NCBI GenBank assembly: GCA_013368315.1 | Contig: JAACJM010000103.1 | Span: 124,001 to 188,000 of the forward strand | Reading direction: 5' to 3' | DNA: 64,000 nucleotides | Origin: Tetrapyrgos nigripes | Lineage: Eukaryota > Basidiomycota > Agaricomycetes > Agaricales > Campanellaceae | Part shown: one piece after another, positions 34,004 to 46,800 of the stretch | How positions within the stretch are numbered: the stretch's first letter is position 1 | Layout of the letters: every line of letters begins with the position of its first letter | Made by a program: the position numbers and the translations under genes | The notes under the pieces: model-generated | The model's input: the letters and a program-made list of their open reading frames with translations, nothing else | Told to the model about the DNA's origin: nothing | Databases searched by the model: none

Positions 34004-36620
34004 CTACTCTTGACTACCATAAATATACAGAAATACAACTCCTGGAAGTAGGACATAAAAGAGTTTGAGTAGAATAACCTTCAGTAACTGTCTCATCATC
34101 CAGACTCGAGGAAAGAGACCAGAATCTGTATCATCATCTTCGTATAATGAAGATTGGTATCCATGAGCTCGTTCAAAATCACTGTCCTGAATAAGCGAAC
34201 GTAACTCCTGGTAGACTGGTTAACCGAAGTACAGGCTATTCGCAGGGTATAACGCTTACCTGGACCTCTTGCTGTAGATTTGGAACGAGGACCTGCACAG
34301 AACGCAGCCCCTGGTGGACTTGTTAACCAAAGAACAGGCTACGTCCAAGACAGAATGCTTACCTGGACCTCTTGCTGTAAGTTTTGAACGAGGACCTGCA
34401 CAAAAAACAGTCAGTCTTACTGATAATGGGTCCAAATGGCGATTTCATAACTTACTCGCAAATTAGAATCATCGGAGCCTGGAACTGCCTGTTGTGACAA
34501 AGGAGAAGACGACACCACACTGCCAGCTGCAAGTACAGATGCGGGCCTGGGGATAGAATCTTCACCGACGTTGTTGTCCGAGTCATAGCGATATTCCTCA
34601 ACGTAATGCGATGAGTGAGAATTGGGACCTTGGGTTGACGCTGGCAAATGGGGACCATGCGGTAGTTGTCGGTCCACCGTTTCTTGTTCATGAGGCGCAG
34701 GCCGCAAAGTAGCTGAGCTGTCGCCCTCGATGTCCAATGTTGCATGGGTTTGACGAAGTCTGCCCAATTCACGTTCCAGCAACTACAACCAAGCTGTAAG
34801 TGTATGCCTTATCGGAATCGGAAACATAACCAGACCTGGTTGAGCAGGAGGTCGACGAGAGCCGTCGCATGGGTTTGACGAAGAGTGTCCGTAAGCGGAG
34901 AATCATTGGGCATAGTTTGGTGTGGTCGAGAATTGTGATCATAGGATTCATTGTTCCGAGGTTGAGCATGACAACGAGGACGAGTACTCGCTTGAGCAGA
35001 ACGATTTGACGCATAATTTTGCCAATATCGGTGGCGGTTCAGGTTCAAACTGGCCGCCTCGGAGTGTAATGCCAAGAAGTCTGCTGCGAATTCTCAATTC
35101 CACCCTCAACGCCTGGAATTTTTACTCAGATTGGATCACAACTACAGATCCCGTGTATCACTAACTCACCTGGAACTCACGCAGAGCACTATAGAGAGCC
35201 GTCTCTTTCCTATGGTTAAAGAAGGAATCAGACTATATCACTTCAAACCCAGCAATCCATAGACGCACCCTGCGAAGCTCCCGATTTTCTCTTTCCAACT
35301 GTTGTATCCTGAAATCTAGCCCTTGCGAGGAGCGCGAGTCACCTAACGGATTTGAAAGGTTTCCAACGTATGATTGACCGTATTGTATGTACTGTTGGCA
35401 CGACACCGATGTGGACCCCTCATTAAAATGAATGTACGGGCACCTTCAAAAGGCTGATTGACATGACAACAGCAGATCGGCGATATAACGAAGAAGGGAA
35501 GAGTCCAAGCTTTTGTGATTGGTTGATTGGCTTCTGTTAGGGCGATGTGACTGAAACCATCCCGCTCGCAGGCCATGGGAAATTTGCTTTAGTCGCTTAT
35601 ATCGAGGATAGGGGCGTATTACCAGCCTCTCGTATAACTTGGGTGGGTCCGGGGCATTTGTAACGCCAGGCTGTTGCAACCACTTTGTTGGCCAGGAGAG
35701 CTACTGCAAAGAACACTCTGCGGTGGCGACGATACGGGTTGGAATGAAGAAATCAGTGGTGAAGACTCTGGCCAATTCCATTCCTGACGGCAGGCAGCGG
35801 GATGCAATCGTTTGTTGAGGGCGTTGGTTTTGGAAGGACTATGGGAGTTATGAGCTCGTCCAGATCCCAAACTTGCCAAATAAGCTCCTCGTTGGAATTT
35901 ACGCCGCACCTGCTTCCTGAGAGCCATTTCCGTGGAGACAAAATGACTGCATTGTCACCGGTACCATGATGTGATGACCGGACAGCTAGCCGTCGCGGAT
36001 CTATGGCACATATTCCAATATGGGGCGCCCAATACTTCCTTGTGTAACAACCTTCAGAGGCCTCTAGTTGAGGCCGACATAGCGGTCGTGAGGAAGGCGT
36101 GATGCTGCTGACTTTCGCAGGGAGTGAATTGCGAAGGACGCTGTAAAGGGCTTTCATGTTGAAACCTGTATCTGGCAAATGGAAGAAAGCATGCGACTGG
36201 ACGCTGGTCTGGGACTCCTTGGGAGTGATGCCGTCCCAGATGAGCAGTATGCTTGTGGGCGCCCAGGATTCTTTGGCTGAACCAATAGACAGGATTGGTT
36301 TGAGGAGTGCAAAAGCATGGCGTATGGCCTCCCCGTCAACCTTCATAAAGCCCATGACATAGTCAGAAGAGGACCATGAACCAAAACCAAGATTGTCCAT
36401 GCTTATCAATTTTGACTTGAAAGGAAGCTTGGTCGAAACGTCCGTAAGCAGCTCGGGAGATAGGACGTGGTCTGAGACCCAAGAGTCTATTGCTGGTTTG
36501 GGTGCGTCCCCACCAGCAGGAGATGAAAAAAAGTAGCGTTCTGACTTGGGACCTCTGAAAACTGCAGGGCTTCTCGGAAAGCTGAGCACTTCCATATCGC
36601 TCGGTTCCAGCCAAATCGGT
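34004..36620 (-). pseudogene. Decayed C-terminal module downstream of the C2H2 gene
   Basis: Continues the C2H2 gene with sequence homologous to the tails of the F-box chimera and the WOPR gene. It keeps WVSDHVLSPELLTD, LLIWDGITPKESQ, IQQLERENREL, introns at matching places and the final hydrophobic segment ending LYIYGSQE at a TAG (34,006-34,004). Compared with the F-box locus, a base is lost at about 36,617, and further shifts occur near 35,810 and 35,690, so three reading frames are needed to follow it. It is therefore probably 3' untranslated sequence of the C2H2 gene. Confidence 0.75.
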
Positions 36621-38450
36621 GCACAATCTCCCTCCGGTATCCTGCTCTTTTTCTTCCAACTCGTCCACGACCATTTCCACATCTACTTCTACGTCTAGTG
36701 CAGCAACGTCCAGAGTGGCACTGCCCGGGCAGCCAGTCGACTCGAGTTCAAAATTGGTCAGACCATCGTAGTTGCTGACGCTAATCGTAGGCACATTGGG
36801 ATGACGATCCTGAATGGAATCACAATATACCGATGACCGTGAAACGATAGATGGATTGGGAGATGGCGGCGTCATTTGCAAAGCGGGAGGCATGGGCGTG
36901 ATACCAATGGAGATGGAAGGTTCCGCCATAACATGGTCCGACGAAACACTAGTATCCAGCGCCAAAGTTGGAACAACAAATCCAGGTCCAGGATCTTGAT
37001 CATGAAGTTCATGATCGTGTCGTGAAAAACTCGAGTCAGAGGCTGAGCTACCAAAGGAACCCGCCCGAGAACGGCTATGACCAAACTTACGAGTACTGTG
37101 ACCCGGTTCATTCTGTCCATGAATCCCACCGCCAGCACCACCAGCTCCATCACCACTGTGACGAATGCGAGTATGATGGGCATTGCCATGCCCTCTTTCA
37201 GACCCGGTTTGTGCAGTTTCGGCAGGAGGCTGCAGTGCGTATGGCGGTGGTGGTTGATCGTCGTACTCGAAGAGCTGGTACTTATTCTGTAGTTCCGCGG
37301 GTAGGGGGGATAGTAAGGATCTCGGATGGGACGGTTGAGAAGAACAAGAGTCTTCTAGAGCGATGGTATCCATCCCGTATCCCATCTGCGAGGTAGGTTG
37401 AGTCTGGAGAGGAGGAAGAGATGATATGGAAGGTAATGGTGGCAACGAAGGCGGCGAGGACAGAGAAGGTGCTTGTTCCCTACTCGCAGAACCCGAATCA
37501 GTGCCAAATCCAGGCAAAGGCGTGAACAAGGGCGAATTCTGGGGAAGACGATCGTATTGGGAGTAGGACGAATATGATGAGGATGGTGACGAATACGATG
37601 AGAATGAGGAAGAAGATTCCGAAAGACTCTGGCGGTAATGGTGGTGATGATGAGGAGGGAGGTGGTGGTAGGTGGGTTGAGTGGGTTGGGAAGGCAGAGA
37701 GGAGATGTAGTCGTTGCCGAGACTGGAACGAGTCGAGGAATAGCCCCACTGAGAATGCCTATAGTCGACATCGGAGAGATCATCATCGAGGTAGCTGGCT
37801 ACCATAGATTGGTAGAGGTCATCTTCTGAATGGAGAGAACTCATACTGGTGCGTCTAGAGAGATTGGCTTGACCAGCGGCAATGACGGCTTCTTGCTCCT
37901 TCTTTTGCTTGCGCCACTGCTTTCGTATTTCCTTGAATTCTGGGGAGAATGAGAAAAGGAAAAAAGGCGAGATGGAAAACGCACCATTGGGAGAACGCTT
38001 TTGGCCGTGCTTTTGCATGGTGACATGTGCATTAAGATGGTTGAGAGTGCCGTATGCCTTTGTGCAATCTGGCCACGAGCACTGGTAGAGACGTTCGATT
38101 TCGTCATAGCGCCTGCGCGGACGCTTTTTGACGGCATTGCCTGGGAGTGCCACGAAGGAATAAGTTTTAGAGTTGTTTGTGGGACTGCGAGCGTCTGTGG
38201 AAGACGCGTCTGCTGAATTGGAAGAGGTAGAAATTGCGGTACCTGGAGGCGAGGGCCCATACGAGTCGGTGTACGCGTTGTTGTTGTCGATGGCAAAGTT
38301 AGAGGAGTAGGGCAAGAGCGATGGAGAGGACGGGTAGTAGATAGAGGAGTTTTGTACGTCAATGAGAGAGTCGTTTTTGGACCAGCAGGGCGGATCAGAA
38401 CCGAAGTGGGGGGTGGGGTAGTCGTCGACGTCTGGCGGGAAGGTCAACAT
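36363..38450 (-). CDS. C2H2 zinc-finger transcription factor with truncated tail
   Basis: Exon 1 is 38,450-37,985 and exon 2 is 37,939-36,363, with a 45 bp intron that is also in frame if retained. Spliced length is 680 residues. One C2H2 finger at about residues 124-148 (CSWPDCTKAYGTLNHLNAHV, spacing CX4CX12HX5H) is followed by a basic coil EFKEIRKQWRKQKKEQE. This combination is common in Agaricomycete nuclear proteins of otherwise unknown role. The rest is Ser/Pro/His-rich. From about residue 560 it shares the module of the neighbouring loci (LQNKYQLFEYDDQPPPPYAL; DELEEKEQDTGG), but a frameshift near 36,617 replaces the remainder with about 80 unrelated residues and a stop. Confidence 0.85.
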   Translation of the reverse strand: MLTFPPDVDDYPTPHFGSDPPCWSKNDSLIDVQNSSIYYPSSPSLLPYSSNFAIDNNNAYTDSYGPSPPGTAISTSSNSADASSTDARSPTNNSKTYSFVALPGNAVKKRPRRRYDEIERLYQCSWPDCTKAYGTLNHLNAHVTMQKHGQKRSPNGAFSISPFFLFSFSPEFKEIRKQWRKQKKEQEAVIAAGQANLSRRTSMSSLHSEDDLYQSMVASYLDDDLSDVDYRHSQWGYSSTRSSLGNDYISSLPSQPTQPTYHHLPPHHHHHYRQSLSESSSSFSSYSSPSSSYSSYSQYDRLPQNSPLFTPLPGFGTDSGSASREQAPSLSSPPSLPPLPSISSLPPLQTQPTSQMGYGMDTIALEDSCSSQPSHPRSLLSPLPAELQNKYQLFEYDDQPPPPYALQPPAETAQTGSERGHGNAHHTRIRHSGDGAGGAGGGIHGQNEPGHSTRKFGHSRSRAGSFGSSASDSSFSRHDHELHDQDPGPGFVVPTLALDTSVSSDHVMAEPSISIGITPMPPALQMTPPSPNPSIVSRSSVYCDSIQDRHPNVPTISVSNYDGLTNFELESTGCPGSATLDVAALDVEVDVEMVVDELEEKEQDTGGRLCTDLAGTERYGSAQLSEKPCSFQRSQVRTLLFFISCWWGRTQTSNRLLGLRPRPISRAAYGRFDQASFQVKIDKHGQSWFWFMVLF

Positions 38451-40832
38451 CGCTATGGCTAATGGTCTGCTTCTTGCGAGCTTCTTGTACTATTTATCAT
38501 CTAAGTAGAAGTGAACTACGGAATGTCGTTGGAGAAAAACTTTCGCATTTTTTGTGTCGACGGCGACACAACTTCGTCGATGCACTCTTGATAACCTAAA
38601 TCTTGAATCTACCAAGTTTCAGGTTTTTCTAGGGAGGATAAGTAGGATGCTAGAGTCTCCTTCGATTAAGCGGGGAAGTGAACTACGAGCGTCGAGGATT
38701 AGACGCCACGCGGCGTCGGAGTTTGAAAACTCTCTCAACAGCTTATACACCTACTCCTCCTCGACTTCCACTCAATAAGTAGCTTGAACAACCCTTTATC
38801 CCCGATTTCTGTTACTTATATCCTTCATGGTGATTTCCTGCATATGTCGCGTGAAATTCTCGATGGACTATTTACTACACATCCTAAATGATAGCGGACT
38901 TCAAGTGTCACGCCCAAACTGGCAGCATCGATATCGTTTTTCGACACGGAATTGGTGTGCCATTTTTTCATCGTCCCGGAACACAATTCTGATTAGACAG
39001 TCGTTTATATAATGCATAATACTATCTTTTTTGAAAATTGTGAAGGCAGTCGACAATTATTGCCGAACCTTTAGGTTTGGCTCCTTACAAGTTACAGGAA
39101 TCTCTCCAGCTCTCCAAAGAAGAATTGGGAGCCGCGAGAGGCGAGGTAATCACCTCAATGAACGGTTTCTCTTCAGGAGGACGGGCTTGCTCGTTCCGAT
39201 GACTGAGACTTCGCTTTAGTTTTAACGGTTATATTCGTAACGATTACCTTCGTTTCCTGTTCGAGTCCACACGCAGTGCGTAAAGGCATTTCCCTGGAGA
39301 CAACCTATGATTATGCTTATGATTATATGTGAAGTATGTACTATCGAGCGAGTTTAGATCCTCGCCCCCGACGCGGGCCTGAGCTAACGACCCTCATGAG
39401 GGTGCCTTGTCGTATAGCAAATGCCACTCCAAACGCTCCTCCAAAAAAAAAAAAAAAAAAAAAAAGAATCTCTCCAGCGATGTTTTTTCCAGACCATTCT
39501 CACGCTACCGTATATAGATATGTACTACTGCCAGACTCGTTCCTACTATGAGTACTATTTTGACGGGCGCCCATCTCCTCCTATCTGCTCTCAACCTCTC
39601 GACGCCCCCGCACATCTCTCTGTTGTCTTTGTCCCTCTGCTACTCTCTCTGCTATTGCGTTCGCCGTCTTATTTGGCTTCTGAAACTCCAACCTCAATAA
39701 GTAATACTTAACCCTTTTGCCTTGTCTTCTGGTGTATCACTGCTGAACTCTATGATGCCTGCTACTAGTGAATGTGGTCTCAAATTCCATGTATGCTGTT
39801 TCTGAAACATAGTACAGAATTCTACTACAGGTTCCTTTCAGCTTGGATTGCCCACTTCTGTCAGTTCCTTTCTGTCTGTGTCTTCTTAGGTGCGTGCTAC
39901 CTTCTTTCCTTTATTACTCAAGGTTAAGTAATGGTGTTAACTCCTGGAAACCAGTGGTGGACTTTGCGAGGAATTTCAAAGACGTGTGTACCCAATGCTG
40001 TTTGATTCGGCGTGAACTTGCCAGAGGGTGGCAGTAGTGCTGGCTTGATTAATATGCCTGCTCTGCTTGAAAATGATTTCTATGCTGTGGTCAGCGTGTT
40101 AAGACTGAGAAATGCTGCATACGTTGTCGACAACGGGCGCTCGAAAACGCAAAGGATCAGATCGCGATGCCTCCAGGCGGCCAGCCAAGAATCAAAAACA
40201 TTTCACAAAGATACAACTGACCTCAGTTCTGACACATGCTCTAACGCCAACTGGCTAGAAATCCTATCATGGGACGAGAAAGGAAATATCATGCACGAAT
40301 GCTACTTATGATGCTGCCAGTGGTAGTAATGCTTCTATCAAACAGTTTGAATGCTCGTTCTGTGGTGTGCTCCAACAAACTCATGAGATTACTGTAGTCC
40401 TTGCCATTTCCTTACTTGAAGTTGTTGTACAGAAGCTCGAAAAGTTGGTGAAAAAATCAATCTATTCTACAGCTCAATTCCAAGACACTTTCCAAATTTT
40501 GTGAAAACTTATTGTATCCCCCTCTCTGTACTGCGCGAACTTGGCACGAACGGACGAGACATCAAAAGGTTCGGCCCTCGCTGCTCGCGGCCATCCCCCC
40601 CACTGCAGTCATCCGAAAGAGATACAAAAAGATTACGGAGTGTAGTTCACTTCTACTAGTACTAGGTCCTTGCCCGAACTGCAGCTCAATCATCTTCCTT
40701 TTTGGGAACAGACCTGCGTACCGCTGTCTGTGTCTTTTGTTCCGCCATATAATCATTCTGGAATGGCAACTGACAAGTGAATGGACGTGCCATGGCTAAA
40801 GACCAAGAAGAGGCCAGGTGCATATTAACTCT
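38451..40832. other. Intergenic DNA, low-complexity runs, no confident gene
   Basis: It contains the C2H2 promoter side, a run of 23 A at about 39,443-39,465 and pyrimidine-rich stretches. Short plus-strand frames such as 39,421-39,711 and 40,012-40,311 have no recognisable domain and no matching splice pattern. A stretch around 40,130 reads KRKGSDRDASRRPAKNQK but is not extended by a convincing gene. The last about 90 bp match the 3' ends of the neighbouring module-bearing loci. Confidence 0.4.
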
Positions 40833-43800
40833 CTACTTTTGACTACCATAAATATACAGAAATACACTTCCTGGAAGTAGGACATAGATGAGTTTGAGTA
40901 GAATAATCTTCAGTAACTGTCTCATCATCCAGACTCTAATAGAAAGACCAGAATCTGTATCATCTTCAGCTTCGTAAAATGAAGATCGGTATCCACGAGC
41001 TAGTCGTTCAGAATCACTGTCCTGAATAAGCGAACGTAACTCCTGCCAGTGGTAGACTTGTTAACCAAAATACAGGCTACATGCAAGACAGATTGCTTAC
41101 CTGGACCTCTTGCTGTAGATTTTGAACAAGGACCTGCACAAAATGCAGTCAGTCTTAATAATATTGGGTCCAAATGGCGATTTCATGACTTACTCGCATA
41201 TCAAAATCATTGGAGCCTGGAACTGCTTGTTGTGGCAAAGGAGAAGACAACACCCCACTGCCAGCTGCGGGTGCAGAGGCGGGCCTGGGGATAGAACCGT
41301 CACTGACATTGTTGTCCGAATCATAGCGATATTCCTCGACATGGGCATGTCGATAGTAACGTGTTGAGTGGGACTGGGGACTGTGGGTTGACGCTGGTAA
41401 ATGCGGACTGTGCGGTGGAAGTTGCCTGTCCCCTGCTTCTTGTTCATGAGGCGCAGGCTGCAAAGTAGCTGAGCTGTCGTCCTCGATGTCCCGTGTCGGG
41501 TGGATTTGACGAAGTCTGTCCAATTCAAGTTCCAGCAACTACATTCAAACTGTGAGTGTATGCCTTATCAGAATCGGAGACATGACCAGACCTGGTTCCT
41601 GAGCTGGAGAGCCTGGTTCTTGAGCTGGAGAGCCTGGTTTGTTCTCTGAAGACGAGAATGAGCAACCAAAGAGGACCACTGAGATATGTGTATCATTCAC
41701 CTGGAGAGCCAAATTTTCTAGTTCTTCTATCTTCAGCTGGAGCATATCCGGAGATAATTGAGTATGATTTGCATGAAGAGTGTCCGTAAGCGGAGAATCA
41801 TTGGGCATAGTTTGGTGTGGTTGAGAATCATGATGATAGGATTCACTGTTTTGAAAACGAGGATGAGAACGAGGAGGAGTACTGGCATTGGGGGGACGAT
41901 TTGACGCATAATCTGTCCCGCTAGCTCGCGATCCCAATACTGGTGGCGGTTCAGGTTCAACATCTGGCCGCCTCGGAGTGTAATGCCAAGAAGTCTGCTG
42001 CGAATTCTCGAATTCCACCCTCGGCGCCTGCAATTTTCACTCAGTTGGACTACAACTACAGATCCCATGTGTCAACTCACCTGGAACTCACGCTGAGCAG
42101 TATATGCAGCCTCTCTTTCCTGTGGATAAAGAATAATCAGATTATATCACTTCAAACCCAGGTAATCCATATACGCACCCTGTGAAGCTCCCTATTTTCT
42201 CTTTCCAACTGTTGTATCCTGAATTCTAGCCCCTGCGAGGAGCGCGAGTCACCTAACAGATTTGAAGGGTCTCCAACATCTGATTGACCATACTGTGTGA
42301 ACTGGTTACAGGTAACAAAAGTAGACCCCCTGTCGAAACGAACGTTATGGGCTTTTTGAAAAGCTTCTGAACATGACGACAGCAGATCGGCGATATAACG
42401 GAGAAGGGAAGAGTCCAGCTTTTGTGATTGGGTTAATTGCGTCCTATTAGGGCGATGTAACTGGTAGTGAAACCATCCCGCTCGCAGGCCATGGAAGACC
42501 TCCTTTGGTTGCTTATATCGAGGATAGAGGCGTACTACCAGCCTCTCGGGTAACTTCAACTTGGGCGGGTCTGGGGCATTCGTAACAGCCAGGCCGTTGC
42601 AACCACTTTGTTGGTCAGGTGAGCCACTGCAAAGAACATCCTGCGGTGGGGACGATACAAGTTGGGATGAAGAAATCAGTGGTGAAGACTCTGACCAGTT
42701 CCATTCCCGCCGACAAGGAATGGGTATGCAATCGTTTGTTGAGGGTATTGGTTTTGGAAGGACTATGGGGTTTATGAGCTCGTCCAGATCCCGAACTTGC
42801 CGAATAAGCTTAGCATTGGAGCTGACGCCAGAGCCACTCTCGAAGAGCCATTTCCGTGTAGACACGACAGCTGTGTTGTCACCGTGATGCGATGACCAGA
42901 CAACTAGGCTTTTGAGGGACGTCATACGAAGAAACAATAGATATCCTATATTGCAGATTGTGCCATGGATCTGGGAAGACTCCAACTGAGGCCAACATAG
43001 CGGTCGAGAGGATGCACACATCGCGAGGGAGGAAGAGGGTGCTGTGCTGCCGACTTTGGTGGAGGGCGGATCGCGAAGGACGCTGTAATGAGCTTTCATG
43101 TGGGCACCTGTATCTTGCGAAAGGAAGAAGGCAAGCGACTGGACCATAGGCTGGAACTTCTTGGGAGTGATGCCATCCCAGATGAGCAGTGGACTTGTGG
43201 GCGCCCAAGACCCTTTAACTGAACCAATAGACGGGATGGGTTCAAGGAGTGCAAAAGCAGTGTTTACTCCTCCCTCGTCGGGTTTCAGAAACCCGACGAC
43301 GAAGTCAAAACAGGGCCATGAACCAAAAACAAGCCCGTCGTCCAAGCCTTTCAATTTTGACTTGAGAGGAAGCTTGTCGGTAAGCAGTTCTGGAGATAGA
43401 ATGTGGTCTGAGACCCAAGGGTCTGTTGCTGGTTTCAGTGTGTCGACACCAGCAGAAGATGAAAAAAGGAAGTGACCTGATTTGGGATCGTAGAAATCTG
43501 CAGGGCTTCTCGGAATGCTGAGCATTCCCGTATCGCTCGGTCTGCAGCCAAAATCGGGGCACGTTACCCCTCCGGTATTCTCCTCTTTTTCTTCCAACTC
43601 GTCCACAACCTCTTCCACGTCTACCTCTGCGTCTTTTGCAGTAGTCTCATGTATGACATTGCCAGGGCACCCAGTCGGTTCGAGTTCAGAATTGGTAAGG
43701 ACATTGTAGTCACTAGTGCTAATAATAGGCACTCCATCCTTCAACTGGTTTCCCGACTGTCCTTGAGAGGTGGTTTCAGTAGGACGAAGGGCCGGGTTGG

Positions 43801-46800
43801 GGTTTGGTGTTGATCGAGTCGAGTGCAGCGTGTACTCGTCCTTGGTTGGTCTGCTCACAGAGTAGCTTTGAGATTTCTCCTCTTTTTCTTCCAACTTGTC
43901 CACGACCTCTTCCACGTCTACCTCTGCGTCTTTTGCAGCAGTCTCATGTATGACATTGTCAGGGCACCCAGTCGGTTCGAGTTCAGAATTGGTAAGGACA
44001 TTGTAGTCACTAGTGCTAATAATAGGCACTCCATCCTTCAACTGGTTTCCCGACTGTCCTTGAGAGGTGGTTTCAGTAGGACGAAGGGCCGGGTTGGGGT
44101 TTGGTGTTGATCGAGTCGAGTGCAGCGTGTACTCGTCCTTGGTTGGTCTGCTCACAGAGTAGCTTTGAGATTTCTCCTCTTTTTCTTCCAACTCGTCCAC
44201 GACCTCTTCCGCGTCTACCTCTGCGTCTTTTGCAGCAGTCTCATGTGTGACATTGCCAGGGCACCCAGTCGGTTCGAGTTCAGAATTGGTAAGGACATCG
44301 TAGTCACTGGTGCTAATAATAGGCACTCCATACTGCGACTGGTTTCCCGACCGTCCTTGAGAGGTGGTTTCAGTGGGACGAAGGGCTAGGTTGGGGTTTG
44401 GTGTTGATCGAGTCGGGTGCAGCGTGTACTTGGCCTCGGTTGGTCTGCTCGCAAAGTAGCTTTGAGATTCGATGGGAAGGACGTGGTTCAACTTGAGTGA
44501 AAGACTGAATGCACCCTCCCATGCTGGAAGCTCTGAGTCTTCATTAACAACTCTCCAATTGCCAATGAAGTTTTGACCGCCGACAACTGAGCCGTAGAAG
44601 AAGAGGTTACGGTGGCGAGGATTGCGCTGTAGGTTAGTCAATAATAGACAAGCATGAGGGTGAAGGCATGCGAGAAGCGAAGTATTTCCGTGTCACAGAT
44701 GGAGACGGTGTTGTGAGAGATGAGAGTAGTTGGAAGACACGGGCACAAGAACGTGATAATGGGTTCACATATGCCGGCGACAAAATATGAATAAGGAGCG
44801 GGGAAGACAAGAATAGACGGTCGTATTGGCGGTCACGAAGGAGCCCACGTTCAAAAGAAAGTGATCAGAGTTTGAAGTAGTTTCAAATCAACATACGTTA
44901 GGTATGTCAAATTGGAGGGTGGAATGACAGAAGCAGCCACCAGAACGGTTTTGTCGTGAGAGATGATGGATGGCGAGACGTAAACACGTATTCGAAGCGA
45001 TTGAAGGAAGACGATCATTGCAGACGTCGAGAATGTCAAAGATAGTGATAAAGTAAACGAGAAAAAGAGAGCATGTCGTCAGCGATGAGCGAATATCGTA
45101 GAGCAAAGACTACACGTACAGGAGTCCTCAGAATGCCAACCATTCCATCATACTTTCTTACTCGGCCATGGAATGAGAAATGATTCCAAGCTTGACCGTG
45201 GCGTTCGTCAGTCTCGCCGATAACGATGATGTCCTGAATGCCATCACATTCCAAAATTTTCCGAGGGTCATGAAAGTCTTGATGCTCGTATTCAGACTCT
45301 TCGTCGTCATCTTCTTCTCCGTCCTCTTCGTTGTCAGACACTTTGAGAGTGGGTTCCTGCTCTTCGAGTTCAACCTTCCTGAGAGCATCTTTCCTTGCCT
45401 TGCATCCAGGACAATTATCGGTATCATGGAAGCGGCCAGGCTGTGGCTCTGGGTCTGGGCCCTCCCCGTCTCTTCGTGCCGTCCTGTGCAGACTCTGATA
45501 AACGTACTCCTCCACCTGCCCGCTGCTCGAGTGTTCAGCGGGAACGATCACTCTCAGGCCATCGCCATCTGGTGTGGGCTTGAACTCTGTCCCTTCTGGG
45601 AAATACCCATTTTGCATGCCTTGGCCGTACTGTGCACCAGTCTTACCGGGCGCTCCGCTCCTAGGGCCCCCACTTGGTACCACCTCCCGGGAGCATAAGA
45701 GACATACTCCCTAAGCCGCATATAGACTGGGACAGTTAGAGGCCCGAGATGCTCCTCATTGAAATGAATGGGAATTGAAACGGGAGCAGCAGGTTCTGGA
45801 GGGAGTAAGAGTGCCTCTAAACGTTGCTGGGACGGAATCTACAGGATAGTCCGTTAGAGTTGATCGAAACCATGAACACGATGTGCAATCGTGACTTTGA
45901 CTTACCAGCATACGCCCGGCCCAAAGACCAGTAAGAGAACCTGGTTCATAAACTCTTCCCTTCTTTGGAAAGCCAGCCATCATTGTGGGAGCTTCATGGG
46001 CATCCAAGCAGCTGTGGCACTGCCTGACTCGCCACCAATCGTTATCCCATCGACGGCTAGCACACCCAGATTCATCAATTTCAATAAATTCGCCGTCTTC
46101 TGCCTGTCTGTAAGGCGCGGGTTGGACTAGAGCAGCACCACCGCCTTTGCCATAGCGACTGACAAGATCCTGCTGAACGAGTTCACCACCCAGTAGGCTA
46201 GCATTCAGTTCTACAATGTCCTCTTGAGTTGGACCTGTTTCCTGAGAGACTCGGCGTTCAATTTCGGTAGGAGAGGGGCCCTTAGTGCCTAAATGGGCAG
46301 TATCGTCGACTATTCTTTGTCTGGTACGGTTGTTAAACTCTTCACGGGTGGTAGGGAGAGGCGGAATGGCAAGAAGAGTGGTTTCGCGACGGGAAAAGTA
46401 GAGTAGCTTGGCCGACTCGGTGGCGAGTGGAATTACCAGCGGGGTGAGGTGATCGTAGTGATAGGAACGCCATGTGCGGTTATGATTGATGTAGATAGGA
46501 TAGTCACCATGAGAAGTAGGGATAGTGTAGGTGTGTGTGTTTCGAGGCATATCGTGAGCTGAGGAGGCACCGAGAGGAAGATGGAAGTGGTTGGGTGGTG
46601 CAAACGCAGACGGATAATGGAAAGGAACGGTAACAAATGGCAGCACAAAATTAATCAGCTCATCGCGAGCAAGGTCATCCTCCGCAAGAAGACGAGCTAG
46701 AAACAGAGTTGGATTGCGTAAGAGGCGGTTATGACAAGGGTGCTCACCTTTGCTCGTCAAGAACCACATAATCCACATGGCACAGGAATTGCGAGGGTTG

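Noticed and set aside
39200..39290. tRNA-like T-arm (tgttcgagtcc)
   Set aside because: The flanking bases do not pair as a T-stem, and no acceptor, D or anticodon arm can be drawn.
39421..40311. Plus-strand open frames between the C2H2 and F-box loci
   Set aside because: Low-complexity or very short, no domain, no consistent splice pattern.
44851..45039. Open frame inside the long third intron of the F-box chimera
   Set aside because: It is not needed to join the flanking exons, which are in phase without it, and no family similarity is visible; an extra exon is still possible.
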